From Longimicrobium sp. (GTDB lineage: Bacteria > Gemmatimonadota > Gemmatimonadetes > Longimicrobiales > Longimicrobiaceae): DNA of 64,000 nucleotides. The position numbers were made by a program, and so were the translations under genes. Below, piece by piece: positions 28,453 to 36,566 of the stretch (position 1 is the stretch's first letter; the number at the start of each line of letters is the position of its first letter). The stretch is from contig NZ_DASVSF010000022.1 in the NCBI RefSeq assembly GCF_036388275.1, positions 62,001 through 126,000 of the forward strand. The letters run 5' to 3'. The notes beneath the pieces were generated by a model. The model did no database searches and had not been told where the DNA came from. It saw only the letters and a list, made by a program, of their open reading frames with translations.

Positions 28453-30020
28453 GCGGCGGCTTCGAGCGGGTGGCCGCGGCCAAGGGCCCGGCCGACCTGA
28501 GCACCCTGATCGCCCTGCGGGCGCTGGTAGACCATGCCAACGGCGACGGCACGGTGGAGCGCGCCACCTGGCTGACCGCCGTGCGCGAGGAGTACCGCCG
28601 CTGGTACGCCCGGCACGACGGCGCCGCGGGGCATCCGCAGAACTTTCCGGCCGCGGAGACGGTGCGCTACCTGGACGAGCACATCGTCCGCGCGCTGGAG
28701 GACGACGGCCTGCTGGAGCCGCTGCCGCACCCCGGGCCGGACGACGGCGACCTGGCCCCCGCCGCGGAGTGGGCGGCCGTGCGGCTGACCCCCTGGGCGG
28801 CGGGCGAGGTGGACGCGGACCGCCAGCAGATCGTGGAGATGCTGGACGCGCGCATCGGCGGCATCCTGGGCGAGGGCGCGCCGTCGGTCGACGCGACCGA
28901 GGCCGAGGCGCCGGTGACGGACGCGGCAGAGGCCCCGTCGACCGCCTACGTGGCGCGCGCGTCGGCGCTGGTGCCGGGCGGGTCCACGCTCAAGGCCACG
29001 GGGCTGGTGAAGACGTACCGCAAGCGCCGCGTGGTCAACGAGGTAGACCTCCACGTGTCGCAGGGCGAGATCGTGGGGCTGCTGGGGCCCAACGGGGCGG
29101 GGAAGACCACCAGCTTCTACATGATGGTGGGGCTCATCCGCCCCGACAAAGGCAAGGTGTTCGTGGGCGGGCGCGAGATCACGCGCATCCCCATGTTCCG
29201 CCGCGCGCGCGCGGGGATCGGGTACCTGGCGCAGGAGCCGTCCATCTTCCGCAAGCTGACGGTGGAAGAGAACGTGATGGCCATCCTGCAGATGATGCGG
29301 ATCCCCCGTGCGGAGCGGAAGCGCCGGCTGGAGACGCTGCTGGACGAGCTGTCCATCAAGCACGTGCGAAAGAGCCGCGCGTACGCCCTGTCCGGCGGCG
29401 AGCGGCGGCGGCTGGAGATCACTCGCGCGCTGGTGGGCGAGCCCAAGTTCATGCTGCTCGACGAGCCGTTCGCGGGCGTGGACCCCATCGCGGTGCACGA
29501 CATCCAGCAGATCGTCAGCGGGCTGCGCAAGCGCGGCATCGGCGTGCTGATCAGCGACCACAACGTCGAGCAGACGCTGGACATCGTCGACCGCGCCTAC
29601 ATCATGTACGACGGCCGCGTGCGCGTTTCCGGCACCGTGTCGGAGCTGGTGTGGAACGACGAGGTGGCCGAGATCTACCTGGGACCCACGCTCACGGCCC
29701 GCATGCGCGAGCGGTATCCCAATCCCGCCCTGTTGCGGCCGGCCGCGAACGACGATACTCCGGAAGTGGCGGACGAGGACGGCTCCTGGCCCGATCAGGG
29801 CGAGCCGATGGACGCGGACGGCTACGACGACGTGCTCGACGAGCCGGAGCTGGCGTGGGCGCATCCCGCCGACGCGGTGGCCCACGACGGCCCGGCGGAG
29901 CTGGAGACGGCGGGCGTGGACAGGAACGTGGACGAGACCGGCTTCGGCGTGGCGGACTCGGACGTGGTGGCTCCGGACGAGGCGAGTCCGGCGGGATATG
30001 AGGCGGAGCGAGGCGGCTGA
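28449..30020 (+). CDS. lptB: LPS export ATPase LptB with N- and C-terminal extensions
   Basis: 523 aa, against about 240 for typical LptB. The ABC ATPase domain is at about 181-420: Walker A GPNGAGKT (213-220), Q-loop in YLAQEPSIFRKL, signature LSGGERRRLEI, Walker B MLLDEPFAG and the H-switch in ISDHNVEQ. These sequences are those of LptB rather than a general ABC protein. A 180-residue N-terminal region holds two helical clusters and an acidic linker, and the C-terminal 100 residues are very acidic and probably disordered. The ATG overlaps the lptA-like stop by 4 bases. LptB powers extraction of LPS with LptF/LptG. Confidence 0.94.
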   Translation: MSGGFERVAAAKGPADLSTLIALRALVDHANGDGTVERATWLTAVREEYRRWYARHDGAAGHPQNFPAAETVRYLDEHIVRALEDDGLLEPLPHPGPDDGDLAPAAEWAAVRLTPWAAGEVDADRQQIVEMLDARIGGILGEGAPSVDATEAEAPVTDAAEAPSTAYVARASALVPGGSTLKATGLVKTYRKRRVVNEVDLHVSQGEIVGLLGPNGAGKTTSFYMMVGLIRPDKGKVFVGGREITRIPMFRRARAGIGYLAQEPSIFRKLTVEENVMAILQMMRIPRAERKRRLETLLDELSIKHVRKSRAYALSGGERRRLEITRALVGEPKFMLLDEPFAGVDPIAVHDIQQIVSGLRKRGIGVLISDHNVEQTLDIVDRAYIMYDGRVRVSGTVSELVWNDEVAEIYLGPTLTARMRERYPNPALLRPAANDDTPEVADEDGSWPDQGEPMDADGYDDVLDEPELAWAHPADAVAHDGPAELETAGVDRNVDETGFGVADSDVVAPDEASPAGYEAERGG

Positions 30021-30110
30021 AGGCCCCCAACCGATGACGCGTGAACCCGCGGCCCAGGGCCGCTGGCCCGGGAACGGCGGCGCGCGGAATCCAGAACAGG
30101 ACGAAGCGGT

Positions 30111-31598
30111 ATGAAGACCGGTCTCTATCAGGGAACGACCCTCAAGCAGGAGATGAAGATCAATCCGCGCCTGTACCAGGCGATGGATCTGCTCTACATG
30201 CCCCTGCTGGACCTTCAGCAGCACCTCAAGCAGGAGCTGCTGAACAACCCCTTCCTGGACCTCGTGGAGCCAGACGCCGAGGAAGAGGTCAAGGCCGAGA
30301 AGGACGACGAGAAGAAGGACGACGAGATCGATTGGGAGGAGATCCTCCTGAACGGCTTCGAGACCGGCGGCCGCCGCGAAGAGTACGAGGAGCGCGAGTA
30401 CTACGAGCCGGTGTCGGTGGATACCAAGGACCTCGGCGACCACCTTCACGACCAGCTGACGCTGCTTCGCCTGTCGGAGCGCGAGCTCCTGCTGGGTGAG
30501 GAGATCATCGGCAACATCACCGACGACGGGTACCTGGTGTGCCCGCTGGAGGAGATCGTCCAGACGCTCAACGACTTCGTCCGGGGCACCGAGGAGTTCC
30601 AGGGCGTGCCGCCGTACGTGCTCGAAGAGGCCGAGCGGATGCTGCGCACCGTGCAGGGCTTCGACCCGGCCGGCATCGCCGCGCGCGACCTGCGCGAGTG
30701 CATCCTCCTGCAGCTTCGCGACTCGGTGGTGCAGGACCTGATCAAGGAAACGGGCGAAAGCGAGCCGCCCATCGCCGAGATCGAGCGGCGGCTGAGCGAC
30801 AGCCTGGCCTTCCGCATCGTCCGCGACTACTTCGAGCAGCTGATCAACCACCGCTGGAGCGAGATCAGCAAGGAGCTCAGCATCACCCCGCGCGACGTGC
30901 AGGACGCGGCGGACGAGGTGGCCAAGCTCGATCCCAAGCCCGGCCTCAAGTACTCGTCCGGGGGCGACAACTACATCATCCCCGACCTGATCGTCGAAAA
31001 GATCGAGGGCGAGTACCTGGTGTTCCTGAACGATACCAGCCTGCCGCGCCTGAAGCTGTCGCGCGCCTACCGCGACATCGCCAAGGACAAGAAGAAGTTC
31101 GTCGGCGAGAACAAGGAGTTCATCAGCAACAAGCTGAACTCGGCCAACTGGATGATCCAGGCCATCGAGCAGCGCCGGCAGACCATGCTCAAGGTGATGA
31201 ACTTCATCGTCGACCGGCAGCGCGACTTCTTCGACAAGGGCGTGCAGTACCTGAAGCCGCTGACCCTGCGCGAGGTGGCCGAGGTGATCGACATGCACGA
31301 GTCCACCGTCAGCCGCGTGACCAACGAGAAGTTCGTGCAGACGCCGCGCGGCGTGTTCCCGCTGAAGTTCTTCTTCTCGTCGGGCCTTAGCACGACGAGC
31401 GGCGAGGACGTGTCGGCGCGCGGCATCAAGGCGCAGATCGAAAAGCTGGTGAGCGACGAAGACCCCGCGCACCCGCTGACGGACCAGGCCATCGTGAACA
31501 TCCTCAAGGACGACGGCATCCAGATCGCGCGCCGCACCGTGGCCAAGTACCGCGACCAGCTGGGCGTGCTTTCGGCCCGCATGCGCAAGCGCGTGTGA
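30111..31598 (+). CDS. rpoN: RNA polymerase sigma-54 factor
   Basis: 495 aa. Region I (residues 10-55) is the Gln/Leu-rich activator-interacting segment (LLDLQQHLKQELLNNPFLDL). Region II is a short acidic stretch, about 57-105. The core-binding domain spans about 110-310. The C-terminal DNA-binding part has the helix-turn-helix LREVAEVIDMHESTVSRVT and the RpoN box ARRTVAKYR near the end. It directs transcription from -24/-12 promoters and needs an AAA+ activator. rpoN next to lptB is a widely conserved arrangement. No sigma-54 activator is in the window. Its stop overlaps the next start by 4 bases. Confidence 0.97.
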   Translation: MKTGLYQGTTLKQEMKINPRLYQAMDLLYMPLLDLQQHLKQELLNNPFLDLVEPDAEEEVKAEKDDEKKDDEIDWEEILLNGFETGGRREEYEEREYYEPVSVDTKDLGDHLHDQLTLLRLSERELLLGEEIIGNITDDGYLVCPLEEIVQTLNDFVRGTEEFQGVPPYVLEEAERMLRTVQGFDPAGIAARDLRECILLQLRDSVVQDLIKETGESEPPIAEIERRLSDSLAFRIVRDYFEQLINHRWSEISKELSITPRDVQDAADEVAKLDPKPGLKYSSGGDNYIIPDLIVEKIEGEYLVFLNDTSLPRLKLSRAYRDIAKDKKKFVGENKEFISNKLNSANWMIQAIEQRRQTMLKVMNFIVDRQRDFFDKGVQYLKPLTLREVAEVIDMHESTVSRVTNEKFVQTPRGVFPLKFFFSSGLSTTSGEDVSARGIKAQIEKLVSDEDPAHPLTDQAIVNILKDDGIQIARRTVAKYRDQLGVLSARMRKRV

Positions 31599-32614
31599 GC
31601 GACGGCACCCTGCTCCACGTTCCGCCCGCGCAGAGCCCCGCTGCACTTGGCGGGGCTTCGCCGCTTCCCGTGGTGCCGCCCCACCTGCGCAGCAACTTCG
31701 CCGTCCTGGTCCCCGCCTTCGACGAGCTGGAGAACGTACCCGCGCTCTTCGCCGAGCTACGCGCCACCTTCGACCGGCACGGACTGGCGGGCGAGGTGAT
31801 CGTGGTGGACGACGGGTCCAGGGACGGCACCTACGAGGCGGCGCTGCGCGAGGCCGCCTCGTTTCCGCGCGCCCGCGTGCTTCGCCACCGCCGCAACCGC
31901 GGCAAGACCGAGGCGATGGTCACCGGCGCGTACGCCGCCGAGAGCGAGTACCTGGTGCTCTTCGACGCCGACCTGCAGCACAGCCCGGAAGAGATCCCGC
32001 GCTTCCTGGAGGCGCTGGGGAAGGGCGTCGACATCGTCACGGGGCGCAAGGTGGGGCACTATGACAAGCGTGGCGTGTCGTCCATCTACAACCGCCTGTC
32101 GCAGACGCTGTTCGACGTGCCCGTGCGCGACCTGAACAGCATGAAGGCGTTCCGCACCGAGATTTTGCGCGAAATTCCCCTTCGCCACGACTGGCACCGC
32201 TTCTTCGTGGTGCTGGCCCACGCGCAGGGGTACACGGTGTCGGAAATCGACATCGAGCTGTTTCCGCGGCGCGCGGGCGTGGCCAAGTACTCGGGGCGGC
32301 GCCGGGTGCTGGTGGGCGTGGGCGACCTGGTGGTGGTGTGGTTCTATCTGAAGTTCAGCGAAAAGCCCATGCAGTTCTTCGGCGGCGGCGGGCTGATGCT
32401 GATCTTCGCCGGCTTCCTGGTGGGGCTGCTGACCATCGTCCTGCGTGTGGCGGGAACGATGCCCCCCTTCGGCTACCGCCCCCTGCTGACGTTCGTGGTG
32501 CTGCTGGAGACGGTGGGCTTCATCCTCTTCGGCTTCGGCTTCATGGCCGAGCTGATCGCCACGCTCCGCACCGAAGTGGACGAGCTGCGTAGACGCGGCG
32601 GGATGGGAGGATGA
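31595..32614 (+). CDS. GT2 family glycosyltransferase with C-terminal membrane helices
   Basis: 339 aa with a GTG start overlapping the rpoN stop by 4 bases. Residues about 30-260 form the GT-A fold of polyprenyl-phosphate glycosyltransferases: VLVPAFDELENVPALF, VVDDGSRDGT and the metal-binding FDADLQHSPEE. Two transmembrane helices at about 265-285 and 300-325 anchor it, as in GtrB/DPM1-like enzymes. It probably transfers a sugar from a nucleotide donor to undecaprenyl phosphate. Donor sugar and product are not determined by sequence. Confidence 0.87.
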   Translation: MSDGTLLHVPPAQSPAALGGASPLPVVPPHLRSNFAVLVPAFDELENVPALFAELRATFDRHGLAGEVIVVDDGSRDGTYEAALREAASFPRARVLRHRRNRGKTEAMVTGAYAAESEYLVLFDADLQHSPEEIPRFLEALGKGVDIVTGRKVGHYDKRGVSSIYNRLSQTLFDVPVRDLNSMKAFRTEILREIPLRHDWHRFFVVLAHAQGYTVSEIDIELFPRRAGVAKYSGRRRVLVGVGDLVVVWFYLKFSEKPMQFFGGGGLMLIFAGFLVGLLTIVLRVAGTMPPFGYRPLLTFVVLLETVGFILFGFGFMAELIATLRTEVDELRRRGGMGG

Positions 32615-32850
32615 TGGACGAGCCACGCGTGGATCGCACCGCATTCTCGGTTTTCGACTCGTTCGAGGAGGCCGACGCCGCAGATGCCGCGTACTGGCGT
32701 TCGCGCACCCCCGCCGAACGCATGGCCCATCTCGAACTCCTGCGCCGGATCAACTATGGAGACGCAGCTACCGGCAGACTTCAAAGAGTTCTTGATATTG
32801 CTTGGGCGCCATGGGGTCAGATACCTGCTGATCGGCGGGTACGCCGTTAA
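32611..32850 (+). CDS. Small protein overlapping a nucleotidyltransferase gene
   Basis: 79 aa. The ATG at 32611 overlaps the glycosyltransferase stop by 4 bases. Its core (VDRTAFSVFDSFEEADAADAAYW, then ERMAHLELLRRINYGDAA) matches a short protein widely found next to nucleotidyltransferase genes, usually ending RLQRVL. It overlaps the next gene by 95 bases in another frame, so a 24-codon stretch encodes two proteins. The pairing recalls antitoxin/toxin or restriction-linked nucleotidyltransferase modules. Function is unproven. Confidence 0.62.
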   Translation: MMDEPRVDRTAFSVFDSFEEADAADAAYWRSRTPAERMAHLELLRRINYGDAATGRLQRVLDIAWAPWGQIPADRRVRR

Positions 32851-33202
32851 CTACTACGGCTATCCACGCGCCACGGGCGACATCGACGTCTGGATTGCGC
32901 TGGACCCCGATAATGCAGCGCGCATGGTGGACGCGCTGCAAGAGTTCGGGTTCGGTACCCCGGAGCTCACAAGTGATGTCTTTCTGCAGCAGGGGCGCAT
33001 GGTCCGAATGGGGATGGCGCCCCTCCGGATCGAGATACTCAACGAAATTTCCGGAGTGGCATTCGAGGACTGCTACCCGCATCGCGTCGAAGCAAGAATC
33101 GATGGGGTAGACGTTTCAGTCATTGATCTGGAACATCTGAAGCAGAACAAGCGCGCGAGCGGCCGGCACAAGGACCTTGAAGATCTGAAGCAGCTCGGCT
33201 GA
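32756..33202 (+). CDS. Nucleotidyltransferase (pol-beta/DUF6036-like)
   Basis: 148 aa. The nucleotidyltransferase signature is present: LIGGYAVNYYG with the helix after strand 1, then the catalytic DIDVW (Asp-Ile-Asp) at about residue 40, and a later third acidic strand (PLRIEILNEI). This is the pattern of the AbiEii/DUF6036 group, whose members add NMP to tRNA or other targets. ATG at 32756 is chosen because the family start falls here. It overlaps the preceding small gene by 95 bases. It ends TGA TAA and is followed by a strong terminator. Confidence 0.78.
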   Translation: METQLPADFKEFLILLGRHGVRYLLIGGYAVNYYGYPRATGDIDVWIALDPDNAARMVDALQEFGFGTPELTSDVFLQQGRMVRMGMAPLRIEILNEISGVAFEDCYPHRVEARIDGVDVSVIDLEHLKQNKRASGRHKDLEDLKQLG

Positions 33203-33205
33203 TAA

Positions 33206-33235
33206 AGGGGCGCGGACGAGATCGTCCGCGCCCCT
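33206..33235. terminator. Strong GC-rich terminator hairpin
   Basis: Perfect 14-bp arms (AGGGGCGCGGACGA and its complement) with a 2-base gap, directly after the nucleotidyltransferase stop. It lies between convergent genes and may serve both strands. Confidence 0.8.
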
Positions 33236-33258
33236 CCGTGTTCCGAATGAGCCCGCGA

Positions 33259-33684
33259 TCAGACCAGCGGGTTCCCCACGTCCTGGTCGCCGGCGGGGCG
33301 GGCACGGATGCCGTTCCCGATGTCCTCGCCCGGGGTAACGCGGCCGTCGGCGCCCTGCAGGCCGTTGGCGGGCTTCGCCTCGATCCCGTTCCCCAGGTCC
33401 TCGCCCGGGCTCACGCGGTTCGCGCCGCCGCCGGTGCCCGCCTGGCGCTCGCCGCGCTCCACGGGGTTGTCCATCCCGCTGGCCATCCCCTCCATCGCCG
33501 ACATGTTCTCGCGGTCGTGCAGCCGCTCGCCCTCGCCCGTGACGTCGCCCTGGCCGGTGCGGTTGGCGTACGCCGTGGCGTTTTCGATGTCTTCCAGGCG
33601 GCCGGGCTGCATGTTCAGCCGGTCCTGCGCGGCGACCTCGGGGTGCCCGTCCACGTTGGTGCGGTCGTCTTGGTTGCGGTCCAT
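33259..33684 (-). CDS. Hydrophilic repeat protein of unknown function
   Basis: 141 aa, highly hydrophilic and probably disordered: rich in Asn, Asp, Gly, Glu and Arg, with no cysteine or signal peptide. The C-terminal half holds two near-identical 19-residue modules of the type RV(S/T)PGED(L/I)GNGI..(K/R)PA. The GGAGATCC Shine-Dalgarno-like site (AGGAG) 6 bases upstream supports the start at 33684. Composition resembles stress-induced hydrophilins, but no family is assigned. Confidence 0.65.
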   Translation of the reverse strand: MDRNQDDRTNVDGHPEVAAQDRLNMQPGRLEDIENATAYANRTGQGDVTGEGERLHDRENMSAMEGMASGMDNPVERGERQAGTGGGANRVSPGEDLGNGIEAKPANGLQGADGRVTPGEDIGNGIRARPAGDQDVGNPLV

Positions 33685-33829
33685 GGGGATCTCCTGGTTC
33701 GGTTTCCGATGCTTGCGCAAGTCATGGGGCGGGGCGGAGTTGCAAGCCACGTTCCGGCACGGCTGCGCGGGCGGCCGCATTCGCGCAGCGATGCCCGGGC
33801 CTGCTCCCGTGGATGCGTAGAGCGAAACC

Positions 33830-33858
33830 GCCCTCTCCCGCGCGTGGCGGGAGAGGGC
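33830..33858. terminator. Hairpin following the DUF4189 gene
   Basis: Perfect 12-bp arms (GCCCTCTCCCGC and its complement) with a 5-base loop, 29 bases downstream of the minus-strand gene's stop. On that strand it is followed by a short T-rich run. The wording also resembles dispersed CCCTCTCC palindromes of other genomes. Confidence 0.6.
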
Positions 33859-33886
33859 CCTTCGATTCAACCTGCCCGTGCGATCG

Positions 33887-34555
33887 TCAGGGGGCGCCGC
33901 TGTGGGGTATCCGCGAGTTGCACGCGTACGCCACTATCTTGCAGTCCGGGCCGCTTGGAATGCACTCGGCGAAGGCGCCGGCTTCGGCCAATGCGCGCGT
34001 CCCGTCGAGTGCCCAGCCAGAGCCCAGGCCGTTGGTGGCATATGCCCCGCACATGGGACCGATGATGCGTACCACGACGCGGCAGTTGGAGCACTCCCGC
34101 AGCGCGCGCTGGTCCGCGTCGGCCTGCGAGGGATGGTCCCAGCTGACGCCCCAGGCGGCGTCTGGTCCCACGGCGATCGCGCCGAACTGGCCCCCGGTCG
34201 TCTCGGCCGTGTCGGTGGTTGCGGCGGTGCAGCTCAGCGCCCCGCTGGTACGAAGCCGCTCGTGCACGGCGGAAACACGCGCGTCGATCTCGTCCGCCGT
34301 CGCACGCCCCGCCAGCGCGCTACGGATCTCACTTTCGGCCACCTCCAGCACGCGCTGATCGCGTGCGGCATCGCACTCCGCTTCGGCGGTGTCGGCGGTG
34401 TCGGCGGCGGGGGGAGTGTCGCCCAGCGTGTCGGCTGGCCATTCGCCGGATACCGGTGGAAGGGCGGCCGACTCGTCGGATTCCTGCCCAAGGGCCACGA
34501 CCAGCACGACGGTGGCGAGCACGAGCAGGGCGAGTACGACGAGGGGAAGTCGCAT
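33887..34555 (-). CDS. Secreted DUF4189-domain protein
   Basis: 222 aa. An N-terminal hydrophobic helix (about 3-25) acts as a signal or anchor. A Thr/Ala/Asp-rich linker (about 30-65) leads to a helical segment with one Cys, then the DUF4189 domain at about 125-220. The latter has GAIAVGPDAAWGVSWDHPSQ, a paired CSNC and a C-terminal ACN motif with several other cysteines, as in the family. DUF4189 proteins are exported, disulphide-bonded and of unknown function. The ATG at 34555 begins the signal peptide; an upstream in-frame start is unlikely. Confidence 0.8.
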   Translation of the reverse strand: MRLPLVVLALLVLATVVLVVALGQESDESAALPPVSGEWPADTLGDTPPAADTADTAEAECDAARDQRVLEVAESEIRSALAGRATADEIDARVSAVHERLRTSGALSCTAATTDTAETTGGQFGAIAVGPDAAWGVSWDHPSQADADQRALRECSNCRVVVRIIGPMCGAYATNGLGSGWALDGTRALAEAGAFAECIPSGPDCKIVAYACNSRIPHSGAP

Positions 34556-34766
34556 GGCGGAGGGTCTACGGATGGAGTCGAAGGTGGGGCAGCGTCCGGC
34601 TACGACGAGTTCCCGGCGCCGCACTCTGAATCTACCACGAATTCCCACGTGTGTCATTCGCCCGGGATGCGTCTAGATCCGGATAGATACGTCTTTGCGC
34701 CGCATCGTGTTATCTTCCTTCTCTTCACGTGTAGTCGAGCCCCTTCCGCGCGGAAGTCATCCGGCC

Positions 34767-35267
34767 ATGATCCGCATCCTGACCCTGCTCGTTCTCGCCA
34801 TCAGCCTGGCGGCGGCTCCCGCGCATGCGCAAATGCGGCGGATCACCGCCTCGTTCCAGAACGTGGAGATGCGCGACGTGGTTCGCGCGTTTGCCGAGTT
34901 CTCGGGATCGTCCATCGTGGTTGGGCCGGACGTTGCCGGAGTGGTGACGGCGGAGGTGCGGAACCAGCCGTGGGACGTGGCCCTGCGCGCCATCGTGGAG
35001 GCCTACGGTTTCGGCGTGCAGGAGATTAGCGGGGGGCTGCTGCGCATCGACTCGGCCGTGCGCATCGCGGGGCAGCGGCCGGACGCGCCGCTGGTCAGCC
35101 GTGCGATCCGGCTGAACTACGTGCCGGCCGAAAGCATCGCGGCCGCGCTGGAGCACGTGCTGACGGAGCGGGGCAGCATCTCCGTCCTGGCCTCGGCCAA
35201 CGCCGTCGTGGTCACCGATACGGAAGAAGCGGTCGCGCGGGTGGTGCGGCTGATCGGCCATCCTTGA
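34767..35267 (+). CDS. STN-domain protein (secretin-like N-terminal domain only)
   Basis: 166 aa. A signal peptide ends at AHAQ (residue 22). Two short secretin/TonB N-terminal (STN/N0-like) modules follow: ITASFQNVEMRDVVRAFAEFSG at about 27-48 with the next strand, and a second betaalpha unit at about 115-160 (IRLNYVPAESIAAALEHVL, then a VVVTD strand). Full secretins such as PilQ continue into a pore-forming barrel, but this protein stops here. It could be a separate accessory or a truncated remnant. No type IV pilus or type II secretion genes are adjacent. Confidence 0.75.
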   Translation: MIRILTLLVLAISLAAAPAHAQMRRITASFQNVEMRDVVRAFAEFSGSSIVVGPDVAGVVTAEVRNQPWDVALRAIVEAYGFGVQEISGGLLRIDSAVRIAGQRPDAPLVSRAIRLNYVPAESIAAALEHVLTERGSISVLASANAVVVTDTEEAVARVVRLIGHP

Positions 35268-35347
35268 AGACTGTCAGGACCAATCGGCGTCGCACGTTCT
35301 CAGGGGCAAGAAACGAGGGTATCCGCTCCCTTTTCCGCCGCCCGACG

Positions 35348-35788
35348 ATGAAGATCCTCACTCCGCTGCTGCTTGCCCTGACCCTGTCCGGCTGCGCCCG
35401 GCCGTTCCTGCTTCCGCGCGACGAAGAGGGCGAAGTGGCGGCCCAGCGCCGCCGCTGGGAATCGCAGAACCTGGACGACTACCGCTTCACCTTTGCGCGC
35501 ACCTGCTTCTGCGTGCCGCTGGGCGCGGTGGTGGTGGAGGTGCGCGACGACCACGTGGTGTCCGTCAAGGATGCGCAGACCGGCAGCCCGGTTACCGGGC
35601 CCGAGGCGCAGGGCATCCCCACGATCGACGAGCTGTTCGATGCGATCGACGCCGCGGCGGACGAAGGGACGTACCTGGACGTGAAGTACCACTCGTCGCT
35701 GGGCTACCCCACCGAGGCGGAAATCGGCACGCTGGCCAACGACGCGGGCGTACGGTACTCCGTCGGCAGCGTGCAACGGGTTCCCTGA
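35348..35788 (+). CDS. DUF6174-like lipoprotein
   Basis: 146 aa. A lipobox TLSGC at residues 14-18 marks a lipoprotein. The body begins RRRWESQNLDDYRF, then TCFCVPLGAVVVEVRD, IDELFDAIDAA and YHSSLGYPTE, a strand order I associate with DUF6174. Cys pairs at about 59-61 could be disulphide-bonded. The ATG is used because the upstream in-frame residues are basic and unrelated. Function is unknown. Confidence 0.78.
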   Translation: MKILTPLLLALTLSGCARPFLLPRDEEGEVAAQRRRWESQNLDDYRFTFARTCFCVPLGAVVVEVRDDHVVSVKDAQTGSPVTGPEAQGIPTIDELFDAIDAAADEGTYLDVKYHSSLGYPTEAEIGTLANDAGVRYSVGSVQRVP

Positions 35789-35804
35789 ACGCACCTGAGT
35801 GAAA

Positions 35805-35840
35805 CGCGAAAGCCCCGGCTGCTCGGCCGGGGCTTTCGCG
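35805..35840. terminator. Bidirectional terminator between lipoprotein gene and greA
   Basis: Perfect 15-bp arms (CGCGAAAGCCCCGGC and its complement) with a 6-base loop, between the stops of convergent genes. AAAG/CTTT tracts lie within the arms. Confidence 0.9.
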
Positions 35841-35860
35841 TTCCTGGACGAACGATCGGC

Positions 35861-36358
35861 TCAGGCCGTCTCGGCCTTGTCCAGCATCTGCGGGAGGGTG
35901 ACCACTTCCTTTACGTGCAGCTTGCGCTCGCCGCGGGGAAGCTGGATGCTCACCTTGTCGCCCTTCTTCTTGCCCATCAGCTGCTGCCCCAGCGGCGACG
36001 CCATCGAGATCTGCCCGCTGTCCAGGTTGTCCTTGTCGATGAAGTCGCCGAAGGCCAGCGTGAACACTTCCTGCTCGCGCGTGCGCATGTCCGTCACCGT
36101 CACCCGCGAGCCGAAGCCCACGCGGTCGGCGGGGATCTGCGACAGGTCGATCTTCGACAGCTCGCCGGCGCGCATGGTCAGGTGGTTCAGCCGGGCCTGG
36201 ATGAACTGCTGCCGCTCGAGCGCCGCCTTGTACTCGGAGTTCTCGCGCAGGTCGCCGTGCTCCACGGCCTTCTTGATGGCTTCGGGAAGCACCACCTGCA
36301 GCTCGTGCGTCAGGCGCTCGATCTCTTCACCCAGTCTGTTCTTCAGCTCGTCGAGCAT
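35861..36358 (-). CDS. greA: Transcription elongation factor GreA
   Basis: 165 aa. An N-terminal coiled-coil (about 1-75) carries the acidic tip motif GDLRENSEY, which enters the RNA polymerase secondary channel, and the C-terminal FKBP-like domain (about 80-158) has MASPLGQQLMGKKKGD. It stimulates cleavage of backtracked transcripts. Length and both domains are standard. Monocistronic, with a shared terminator downstream. Confidence 0.95.
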   Translation of the reverse strand: MLDELKNRLGEEIERLTHELQVVLPEAIKKAVEHGDLRENSEYKAALERQQFIQARLNHLTMRAGELSKIDLSQIPADRVGFGSRVTVTDMRTREQEVFTLAFGDFIDKDNLDSGQISMASPLGQQLMGKKKGDKVSIQLPRGERKLHVKEVVTLPQMLDKAETA

Positions 36359-36498
36359 GTAGCGGTTCCGATGATGGACGGTCCACGTGCGGCAAAGGGG
36401 GCAAATGTAACCGCAACCCGTCGGAGCGCGCTACTGTGGAGGGGATGGGAGCCCGCCAGCGTGAGGGCGCAGCGGGGGAAGGGGCCTGCGGAAAGTGA

Positions 36499-36531
36499 AG
36501 GGGCGAAGGCGATCATGTCGCCTGCGCCCCT
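36499..36531 (-). terminator. Terminator hairpin after lipoprotein gene 36567-37115
   Basis: Arms AGGGGCG...GGCGA and TCGCC...CGCCCCT pair with a 2-base internal mismatch around a short loop, just downstream of the minus-strand stop. Confidence 0.55.
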
Positions 36532-36566
36532 GCCAGGTGCCTTGCACCGCGCATCCGCCGCGTTGC

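Noticed and set aside
28248..31646. A 1132-codon minus-strand frame opposite lptB and rpoN
   Set aside because: It is a shadow of LptB and RpoN codons, with His/Arg/Ala-rich content and no start context. Both sense genes are certain.
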